Assembly: GCA_009927245.1 (NCBI GenBank)
Contig: RFNI01000108.1
Span: 1 to 6,155, forward strand
DNA: 6,155 nucleotides
Direction of reading: 5' to 3'
Origin: Actinomycetota bacterium
GTDB lineage: Bacteria > Actinomycetota > Actinomycetes > Actinomycetales > Microbacteriaceae
The notes below the pieces were generated by a model that ran no database searches, was not told where the DNA came from, and worked only from the letters and a program-made list of their open reading frames with translations. Within the stretch, counting starts at the first letter, position 1. Every line of letters begins with the position of its first letter. A program made the translations under genes and the position numbers. Shown one piece after another: positions 1 to 5,100 of the stretch.

Positions 1-118
1 CTGGGGTTGCTTCTGCAGAAATAATCTGACGCATAGCCCAGTCCGCTTGATCACGAGTTAGGTCCTCAGCAGCAACTAGGTTGCCAAAAATGGACTTCCA
101 ACTCAATGCGTCATTCAT
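1..118 (-). CDS. trpD: Anthranilate phosphoribosyltransferase, N-terminal 39 codons (partial, runs off left edge)
   Basis: This enzyme joins anthranilate to phosphoribosyl pyrophosphate in the second step of tryptophan synthesis, in the cytoplasm. Only the start is visible. Reading leftwards from the ATG at 118-116, the peptide has the amphipathic pattern of the TrpD N-terminal helical domain: SWKSIFGNLVAAEDLTRDQ, then AMRQIISAEATP, which matches the family's A-M-x-x-I-x-x-G/A-E-A-T-P signature. The glycine-rich and PRPP-binding motifs lie outside the window. A GGAAGG (137-132) sits 13 nt before the ATG; a second ATG at 114-112 is out of frame. The gene is divergent from ctaE, as in mycobacteria, where trpD also flanks ctaE-qcrCAB; this supports the call. 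The main uncertainty is the short length seen. Confidence 0.8.
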   Translation of the reverse strand, partial: MNDALSWKSIFGNLVAAEDLTRDQADWAMRQIISAEATP

Positions 119-191
119 TGCTTCAGTTTAGCCTTCCAGTACTTGGAAAAATGTGAATTTAAACCTCACAACATCGGTAGATCTCAGCGTT

Positions 192-197
192 TATAAC
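192..197 (+). promoter_or_regulatory. Possible -10 box (TATAAC) for the ctaE-qcrCAB operon
   Basis: TATAAC lies 24 nt upstream of the ctaE ATG, in the spacer between the divergent trpD and ctaE genes. A transcript starting 6-8 nt downstream would have a leader of only about 16-18 nt. No good -35 box is seen at normal spacing (CAACAT at 169-174 is a poor match). TTATAA is itself palindromic, so the same bases could serve the opposite strand. This is a motif match only. Confidence 0.35.
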
Positions 198-206
198 GAT
201 TTGGCA

Positions 207-212
207 ATGTAG
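207..212 (+). other. AUG-UAG start-stop pair just upstream of ctaE
   Basis: ATG (207-209) is followed directly by TAG (210-212). The pair is in the ctaE frame and ends 9 nt before the ctaE ATG at 222. No Shine-Dalgarno precedes it. If transcription begins near 204-207, as the TATAAC at 192-197 would suggest, this AUG would be at or very near the 5' end of the mRNA. Its presence is certain; any function is speculation, and a six-base chance match is quite possible. Confidence 0.25.
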
Positions 213-221
213 AATTGGAGC

Positions 222-839
222 ATGACAACTGCTCCCCTAGCTCACGGTCAAGTCCACCGCCCTAGTGCCACTTCAGTGGGTACTATCGTCTGGCTGGGTA
301 GTGAAGTTATGTTCTTTGCGGCTCTATTTGCCATGTATTTCAGCCTTAGAGCTAACTCACCTGAGATCTGGGAAGCCGATACAGCCAGACTCAATGTCCC
401 ATTTGCTCTGGTCAACACCTTGATTCTTGTTGCTTCATCATTTACAGCCCAGTTCGGCGTGTTTGCTGCCGAAAGAATGCAGCCTAGAGCCACAGGCGCG
501 TCCCCTTTCAAATGGGGAATGGTTGAGTGGTTTATCCTCAGCTACATCCTCGGAGCCGTCTTCGTTTCTGGTCAGGTTTGGGAGTATGCGACTTTGATTA
601 GCGAAGGCATTTCCCTAGATAGCAACGCCTACGGTTCTTCTTTCTACATCACTACTGGTTTCCACGCTCTACACGTGACCGGTGGTTTGATTGCCTTCCT
701 GTTCGTTATCGGAAGAAGCTTTGCTGCGATTAAGTTCGGTCACAAGGAAGCAACAGCAGCAATCGTGGTCTCTTACTACTGGCACTTCGTTGACGTAGTT
801 TGGATCGGTCTTTTCCTAATTATTTACGTATTGAAATAA
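222..839 (+). CDS. ctaE: Cytochrome c oxidase (aa3 type) subunit III
   Basis: CtaE is the helical subunit III that packs against the catalytic subunit CtaD of the proton-pumping aa3 oxidase. It carries no redox centre. The 205-residue product fits the five-helix actinobacterial form, with hydrophobic segments near residues 18-42, 60-79, 99-121, 138-163 and 182-204. Diagnostic stretches are TSVGTIVWLGSEVMFFAALF, with the conserved membrane glutamate E28, then TGFHALHVTGG and YWHFVDVVW near the C-terminus. ATG 222 is the only reasonable start: TAG lies in frame at 210-212 and no start codon falls between. The ribosome site is odd, because GGAG (217-220) ends just 1 nt before the ATG. It is the first gene of the operon, 21 nt ahead of qcrC, and divergent from trpD. 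Confidence 0.97.
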   Translation: MTTAPLAHGQVHRPSATSVGTIVWLGSEVMFFAALFAMYFSLRANSPEIWEADTARLNVPFALVNTLILVASSFTAQFGVFAAERMQPRATGASPFKWGMVEWFILSYILGAVFVSGQVWEYATLISEGISLDSNAYGSSFYITTGFHALHVTGGLIAFLFVIGRSFAAIKFGHKEATAAIVVSYYWHFVDVVWIGLFLIIYVLK

Positions 840-841
840 CC

Positions 842-847
842 AGAAGG
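842..847 (+). promoter_or_regulatory. Ribosome binding site for qcrC (AGAAGG)
   Basis: AGAAGG lies 13 nt before the ATG at 861. The spacing looks long, but AGAAGG pairs with the outer part of the anti-Shine-Dalgarno sequence, so the effective distance is about 10 nt. It favours 861 or 864 over the later in-frame ATG at 885. Confidence 0.55.
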
Positions 848-860
848 CACATTTACCCAG

Positions 861-1652
861 ATGATGAAAAAGAAGATAAACGGTATGCGCCGAAGCCCAA
901 AGGCTTTGGGGATCGTCTTATTCGCTGGCCTGCTAGCGGTTGGAACCGGATACACGGCTGTTAACGCAGCGGTCTCCCCTAAGGTCCAATCGGTTCGCAC
1001 TGCTGAGGAAATCGCTCTAGGAAAGAAGCTGTTCCTCTCAAACTGTTCTTCATGTCACGGTAAGAATGCTGAAGGAACTGCAAACGCTCCGAGCCTTATT
1101 GGTGTTGGAGAAGCATCTGTTGATTTCCAGGTCTCAACCGGTCGTATGCCTGGAGCTGCAAGTGGTCCTCAGCTAGAAGTTAAGCCTGTTCAGTTCACTG
1201 AGGAGCAAACCTCTGCAATGGCTGCATATATCGGTTCTCTTGCAGATGGCCCTAGTATTCCTGACGCGGCTTATCTGCAGGCCAACGGAAACCCAACAGT
1301 GGGTGGAGAACTTTTCAGAATTAACTGTGCGATGTGCCACAACGCAGGTGGTGCAGGTGGAGCGCTGACCGAAGGTAAGTACGCTCCGAACCTAATGAAG
1401 TCTTCAGCTAAAACTATTTACGAAGCGATGGTTACAGGTCCGCAAAACATGCCTGTATTCAACGAAGCAAACATCACCCCAGAAGAAAAGAACGACATCA
1501 TCACCTACCTGACCTATCTGCAAAACAACAGATCAGTCGGCGGTGAAGAGCTAGGAAACCTTGGCCCTGTAGTTGAAGGACTATTGGCTTGGTTAGGTCT
1601 ACTCGGATTACTTGTTACCATCACCGTATGGCTTGGCGCTAAGTCAAACTAG
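861..1652 (+). CDS. qcrC: Di-heme cytochrome c subunit of the bcc complex
   Basis: QcrC carries electrons from the Rieske protein to the oxidase and stands in for a soluble cytochrome c, which most actinobacteria lack. The 263-residue product has a basic N-terminus, a membrane anchor near residues 14-37, two cytochrome c folds on the outer face, and a C-terminal helix near 237-259. Both heme sites are intact: CSSCH at C62-C65-H66 and CAMCH at C156-C159-H160. M96 (GRMP) and M197 (NMP) are the likely sixth ligands. The LGPVVEGL...WLGAKS ending is typical of the actinobacterial subunit. The start could be M1, M2 or M9 (885), all in frame; 861 is kept because of the upstream AGAAGG. It sits between ctaE (21 nt) and qcrA (14 nt). 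Confidence 0.97.
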   Translation: MMKKKINGMRRSPKALGIVLFAGLLAVGTGYTAVNAAVSPKVQSVRTAEEIALGKKLFLSNCSSCHGKNAEGTANAPSLIGVGEASVDFQVSTGRMPGAASGPQLEVKPVQFTEEQTSAMAAYIGSLADGPSIPDAAYLQANGNPTVGGELFRINCAMCHNAGGAGGALTEGKYAPNLMKSSAKTIYEAMVTGPQNMPVFNEANITPEEKNDIITYLTYLQNNRSVGGEELGNLGPVVEGLLAWLGLLGLLVTITVWLGAKSN

Positions 1653-1654
1653 TC

Positions 1655-1660
1655 AGAAAG
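1655..1660 (+). promoter_or_regulatory. Ribosome binding site deciding the GTG start of qcrA (AGAAAG)
   Basis: AGAAAG lies 6 nt before the GTG at 1667 and just after the qcrC stop. It supports this GTG rather than the next in-frame ATG (codon 45), which would remove much of the conserved cytoplasmic N-terminus. Confidence 0.55.
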
Positions 1661-1666
1661 ATTAAA

Positions 1667-2728
1667 GTGAGCGAAGATTCAAAAGACTTGGTAAAACAGG
1701 TTGACAGTCGTTACTCAGAACACGAGTACGAAACTGGTCTTAGGGTCATCCACGAGGATGCCGTGAAAGATCCTGGTTTAGAGCCACACCGCGTTCGTAT
1801 GACTGACAAGAGCGTCAAGCATGAGAAGAACGCAGTGCGTCAAGTAACACTTCTGTTTGTTATCTCAATGCTTGGAAGTGCTTTCGCTCTTTACTCATAC
1901 TTCGCCTTCCCAATTGTTATTGGCGACATGAACAGTGTTCGTATGAACACTTTGTTCCTTGGTTTGGGAATCACCCTAGGACTATTCGGCATTGGTGTTG
2001 GTGCAGTTCACTGGGCTAAGACACTTATGCCCGACAACGAAGTAACTGAAGAGCGTCACCTAACCCGTGGCTCAGATGAGAAGCGTGCTGCTGCAATTGA
2101 AATCATCAATCTTGCAAATCAAGAGTCAGGTTTCAGCAGAAGAAAGCTGATCAGAAGAACTCTTTACGGAGCACTTGCCCTCTTCCCACTTCCTGGTCTG
2201 ATTATCTTCGGTGATCTTGGCCCTAACGTAAACGACAAACTTCGTCACACCGCTTGGAAGCCTGGAACTCGATTGGCTAGAGACCCAAACGGTCGTCCAA
2301 TCAAGGCATCAGATGTCACAGTCGGATCTGTTTACCACGTGGTCCCTGAAGGCCTTATGCCAGGTGACCACGGCTACCTCGAAGAGAAGGCCAAGGCTGC
2401 TGTTCTTCTAGTTCGCGTTGACCCAAGTGAACTTATTGAGACTGAAGAACGTGCGAGCTGGTCTTACCAGGGAATCGTTGCTTACTCAAAGATTTGTACT
2501 CACGTGGGTTGCCCAGTTGCTCTCTACGAGCAGCACACTCACCACCTACTCTGCCCATGTCACCAGTCCACATTTGATCTAGTCGATGGTTGCAAGGTTG
2601 TCTTTGGTCCTGCGACAAGAGCTCTTCCTCAACTTCCAATCACCGTCGATGCTGAAGGATATCTAATTGCTCAAAGCGATTTCAACGAACCTGTTGGTCC
2701 GTCATTCTGGGATAGGAGTGTCAAGTAA
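1667..2728 (+). CDS. qcrA: Rieske iron-sulfur subunit of the bcc complex (GTG start)
   Basis: QcrA takes one electron from menaquinol bound at QcrB and passes it to QcrC through a [2Fe-2S] cluster. The 353-residue product has the long actinobacterial form: an acidic cytoplasmic N-terminus, two helices near 60-82 and 95-117, a charged loop, then a third helix near 166-183. A twin-arginine stretch SRRKLIRR (157-164) precedes helix 3, as expected for the dual Sec/Tat insertion known for actinobacterial Rieske proteins. The cluster motifs are complete: C277-T-H279-V-G-C282 and C296-P-C298-H299. C277, H279, C296 and H299 are the predicted ligands, and C282-C298 the disulfide. An additional C309 lies shortly after the second motif. 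Its TAA shares one base with the qcrB ATG, suggesting coupled translation. Confidence 0.97.
   Translation: MSEDSKDLVKQVDSRYSEHEYETGLRVIHEDAVKDPGLEPHRVRMTDKSVKHEKNAVRQVTLLFVISMLGSAFALYSYFAFPIVIGDMNSVRMNTLFLGLGITLGLFGIGVGAVHWAKTLMPDNEVTEERHLTRGSDEKRAAAIEIINLANQESGFSRRKLIRRTLYGALALFPLPGLIIFGDLGPNVNDKLRHTAWKPGTRLARDPNGRPIKASDVTVGSVYHVVPEGLMPGDHGYLEEKAKAAVLLVRVDPSELIETEERASWSYQGIVAYSKICTHVGCPVALYEQHTHHLLCPCHQSTFDLVDGCKVVFGPATRALPQLPITVDAEGYLIAQSDFNEPVGPSFWDRSVK
2714..2718 (+). promoter_or_regulatory. Ribosome binding site for qcrB (AGGAG)
   Basis: AGGAG lies 9 nt before the qcrB ATG and within the last codons of qcrA. It is the best Shine-Dalgarno in the operon and allows independent as well as coupled initiation. 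Confidence 0.7.
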
Positions 2729-4371
2729 TGAGTAACACTTCTACTACTCCAAAGAAGAACGGTTTCCTAGCTGGAACGGCCAACTACGTTGACGAGCGAG
2801 TCGGTGTCGGAGGAATTCTTAAGGAATTTGGTCGCAAGATCTTCCCTGACCACTGGTCATTCATGCTGGGTGAAGTGGCGCTGTATTCATTCCTAGTGCT
2901 ACTTCTATCTGGAACATTCCTTACTTTCTTCTTCGACCCTTCAATGGCTGAAACCATTTACGAAGGTTCATACGCTCCCCTAAAGGGTGCGCACATGTCT
3001 GTCGCATACTCTTCAAGCTTGGACATCAGCTTTGAAGTTCGCGGTGGTTTGTTGATGCGTCAGGTTCACCACTGGTCTGCACTTCTATTTGTTGCAGCAG
3101 CTGGTCTCCACATGCTCAGAGTTTTCTTCACTGGTGCTTTCCGCAAGCCACGTGAATTGAACTGGGTTGTTGGTTTCGTTCTTTTCGTTCTTGGTATGGC
3201 CGCTGGTTTCACCGGTTACTCACTTCCAGATGATCTACTTTCAGGTAACGGACTTCGAATCATTGACGGAATGATGAAGGGTGTTCCATTCGTTGGAACA
3301 TCAATCTCAGCTGGACTATTCGGTGGAGAGTTCCCTGGAACTGCCATCGTTGGAAGACTTTACAGCCTTCACATCATGCTCGTGCCAGCTTTGATTCTTG
3401 TCTTCTTAGCTCTGCACTTGTTTATGCTCGTGATCCACAAGCACACCCACTACTCAGGTCCTGGTAAGAAAGACACCAACGTAGTTGGTTACCCTCTAAT
3501 GCCTGTTTACGTTGCAAAGGCTGGTGGATTCTTCTTCATCGTCTTCGGTGCAATCATGTTGATCGCAACATTCTTTACCATCAACCCAATCTGGAACTAC
3601 GGTGGCTATGACCCATCCCCTGTTTCAGCTGGTACTCAGCCTGACTGGTACATCGGATGGTTGGATGGTGCGCTACGTCTTGCTCCGACTGGTATCGAGT
3701 TCATGATTGGTGACTACACAGTCTCAACCAACATTCTTCTTCCACTGGTCGTCAGCTTGGTGTTCCTTGCTATCGTTGCTGTTTATCCGTTCATTGAGAA
3801 CTGGGTAACCGGAGACAAGAGAGAGCACCACGTTCTTGACCGTCCACGTAACGCTCCAACAAGAACTGCCATCGGTGCAGCTGGTGTTACGTTCTACGCA
3901 GTGCTATGGGCTGGTGCGAGCACAGACTTGATTGCCACAAACTTCAAGATGTCACTGAACCAGGTTCTGGTGAGCATGCAGATTGCCTTGATTGTCCTAC
4001 CGTTCGTAGCGTTCTTCGTGACCAAGCGAATCTGTCTAGCTCTCCAGCGTAAGGATCGCGAAATTGCTATCCACGGTAGAGAATCTGGTCGTATCGTACG
4101 TCTACCGCATGGTGAATACATCGAAGTTCACGAGCCTCTAGAGCCTCACGATCTATACAAGCTAGTTGACTTCAAGGACTACAAGCCAACCCTTGCTAGA
4201 CCTAACGCTCAGGGAAAGATCACCTTCTCAAGCAGAATCCGTGCATCACTTTCTAAGTTCTACTTCGAAGACCGCATTGCCCCTGCTACCCAAACCGAGA
4301 TTGATGAAGCAGCACATCACAATCACGAGATTGAAGCAGAAGTAAAGAAAGCTATCGAAGCTAGCAAGTAA
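2728..4371 (+). CDS. qcrB: Cytochrome b subunit of the bcc complex (menaquinol-cytochrome c reductase)
   Basis: QcrB holds the two b hemes and both quinone sites of the bcc complex in the cytoplasmic membrane. The 547-residue product matches the actinobacterial form, which is longer than mitochondrial cytochrome b because of a hydrophilic cytoplasmic tail (here roughly residues 440-547, ending in a His/Glu/Lys-rich segment). Predicted heme ligands are H114 and H128 in helix B, and H215 and H230 in helix D. The 14-residue gap in helix D is the b6-like spacing, against 13 in mitochondrial cytochrome b. GYSLPDD (163-169) and PDWY (305-308, equivalent to PEWY) mark the quinol oxidation site. It is the last gene of the operon, 15 nt before the terminator hairpin. 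Confidence 0.98.
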   Translation: MSNTSTTPKKNGFLAGTANYVDERVGVGGILKEFGRKIFPDHWSFMLGEVALYSFLVLLLSGTFLTFFFDPSMAETIYEGSYAPLKGAHMSVAYSSSLDISFEVRGGLLMRQVHHWSALLFVAAAGLHMLRVFFTGAFRKPRELNWVVGFVLFVLGMAAGFTGYSLPDDLLSGNGLRIIDGMMKGVPFVGTSISAGLFGGEFPGTAIVGRLYSLHIMLVPALILVFLALHLFMLVIHKHTHYSGPGKKDTNVVGYPLMPVYVAKAGGFFFIVFGAIMLIATFFTINPIWNYGGYDPSPVSAGTQPDWYIGWLDGALRLAPTGIEFMIGDYTVSTNILLPLVVSLVFLAIVAVYPFIENWVTGDKREHHVLDRPRNAPTRTAIGAAGVTFYAVLWAGASTDLIATNFKMSLNQVLVSMQIALIVLPFVAFFVTKRICLALQRKDREIAIHGRESGRIVRLPHGEYIEVHEPLEPHDLYKLVDFKDYKPTLARPNAQGKITFSSRIRASLSKFYFEDRIAPATQTEIDEAAHHNHEIEAEVKKAIEASK

Positions 4372-4386
4372 AGAACCAGTTTAGGT

Positions 4387-4428
4387 AAGTGCCCGCCAAG
4401 AAACTATTCTCGGCGGGCACTTTCATTT
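4387..4428 (+). terminator. Intrinsic terminator of ctaE-qcrCAB
   Basis: An 11-bp stem pairs 4387-4397 (AAGTGCCCGCC) with 4412-4422 (GGCGGGCACTT). After one A-C mismatch the stem continues for 4 bp (4399-4402 with 4407-4410), closed by the loop ACTA. The T-rich tail TTTCATTT follows at 4421-4428. The opposite strand has no T-run after the stem, so it should act mainly on plus-strand transcripts. Confidence 0.88.
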
Positions 4429-4430
4429 CT

Positions 4431-4638
4431 GACATGTCTTGTTGACCTCATAGCAAAATACTCATTGGCCTCAAGAGATACATTCAAAATCACGCTGTCC
4501 AGGTGGCAGGGGCCAAATCAGGTTCAACTTCTCCCCCGCTTCTACGCTCAATCAGATTGAATTCGCAAGTAGGTCCTCAGTTGGATCGAGATCAAAGCTC
4601 TAGTTATCAGTACGAAATACTCACATAGAATTCGGGCA
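4431..4638. other. Gene-free DNA between two convergent terminators
   Basis: The gene-free gap from the qcrB stop to the ctaF stop is 318 bp, with a terminator at each end. The 208 bp between the terminators contain no convincing ORF in any frame, no complete tRNA cloverleaf and no repeat array. Small items seen are a 13-bp dyad at 4548-4560, a 28-codon open stretch without a start codon on the minus strand (4576-4490), and a weak hairpin AGTA-CGAAA-TACT (4609-4621). None is enough to assign a function. Confidence 0.7.
4548..4560. repeat. 13-bp dyad TCAATC-A-GATTGA
   Basis: Two perfect 6-bp half-sites mirror each other around A4554 in the convergent gap. It does not extend further, since the flanking C4547 and A4561 do not pair. 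There is no promoter or gene start beside it, so an operator role is not supported. A chance palindrome of this size is possible. Confidence 0.4.
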
Positions 4639-4675
4639 ATAAAAAACCCCAAGCAACTCAGAAAGTTACTCGGGG
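4638..4675 (-). terminator. Intrinsic terminator of the ctaD-ctaF operon
   Basis: Reading the minus strand, CCCCGAGTAACT (4675-4664) pairs with AGTTGCTTGGGG (4658-4647). This gives a 12-bp stem with two G-U wobbles and a 5-nt loop. TTTTTTATT follows immediately (4646-4638). The stem begins 14 nt after the ctaF stop. The plus strand lacks a T-run after the stem, so it is directional. Confidence 0.9.
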
Positions 4676-4689
4676 CTCTTCAGTAATTC

Positions 4690-5100
4690 TTAGTGAGCGT
4701 GCAATCCTCTTGAGTGCTCAAAGACGAAGCCGATTAACGCAACTATTGCCAATGGGAAACCGATGATAAATATCCACCAACCAATTGCTAGAGATGTGAA
4801 GCACAAAGCTCCGCCAATACCTAGCATGATTGGCCACCAAGACCATGGGGCAAAGAAACCCATCTCTGCTTCACCATCTTCGATGTTTGCATCTGGAAGG
4901 TCTTCAGGACCGGTAAAGCTCTTTGCGGTTTTACCTAAGTAAAAAGCAATGAAACCGGTTAGGAAAACTAGCATTCCAATTGCGGCGAAACCGATAACTT
5001 CGATCTCACCGTAAACAAGGTTTGACCAGTAACCGTAAACGGCTGCAACGATAATGTAAAAAACGGTGAGGAGATTAAAAATAGCTACGTTGGTCTTCAT
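4690..5100 (-). CDS. ctaF: Cytochrome c oxidase subunit IV, actinobacterial type
   Basis: CtaF is the small fourth subunit of the actinobacterial aa3 oxidase; it is a membrane protein without cofactors. The 136-residue product has four hydrophobic segments near 6-23, 35-56, 89-105 and 107-127. Between helices 2 and 3 is the family's diagnostic loop, GPEDLPDANIEDGEAEMGFF (64-83) followed by APWSWWP, which I recognise from actinobacterial CtaF proteins. The N-terminus MKTNVAIFNLLTVFY is also typical. The ATG (5100-5098) overlaps the ctaD stop by one base (TAATG), and AAAGGTG (5118-5112) lies upstream inside ctaD, so translation is probably coupled. It is the last gene of its operon, just ahead of a hairpin terminator. 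The gene symbol varies between genomes. Confidence 0.95.
   Translation of the reverse strand: MKTNVAIFNLLTVFYIIVAAVYGYWSNLVYGEIEVIGFAAIGMLVFLTGFIAFYLGKTAKSFTGPEDLPDANIEDGEAEMGFFAPWSWWPIMLGIGGALCFTSLAIGWWIFIIGFPLAIVALIGFVFEHSRGLHAH

Noticed and set aside
248..511. Minus-strand open frame of 87 codons inside ctaE
   Set aside because: It lies wholly opposite a well-identified gene, shows no family pattern or ribosome site, and is best explained as a shadow frame.
207..1652. ctaE and qcrC share one reading frame, separated by a single TAA and an open seven-codon linker, suggesting readthrough fusion
   Set aside because: One in three neighbours shares a frame by chance. qcrC has its own start and membrane anchor, and separate subunits are the norm.
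2433..2639. Minus-strand open frame opposite the Rieske cluster region
   Set aside because: It overlaps the invariant cluster motifs of qcrA and has no recognisable protein features.
3894..4121. Minus-strand open frame opposite the qcrB C-terminal part
   Set aside because: It is antisense to a conserved gene, of low-complexity basic composition, with no supporting start context.
4509..4545. Possible tRNA, from GGTTCAA and a C-rich run
   Set aside because: The T-stem does not pair properly, and no acceptor, anticodon or D arm can be built around it.
61..4580. Short direct repeat TAGGTCCTCAG shared by trpD (near 60-69) and the convergent gap (4570-4580)
   Set aside because: Eleven bases or fewer, one copy inside a coding region, and no flanking similarity: probably chance.
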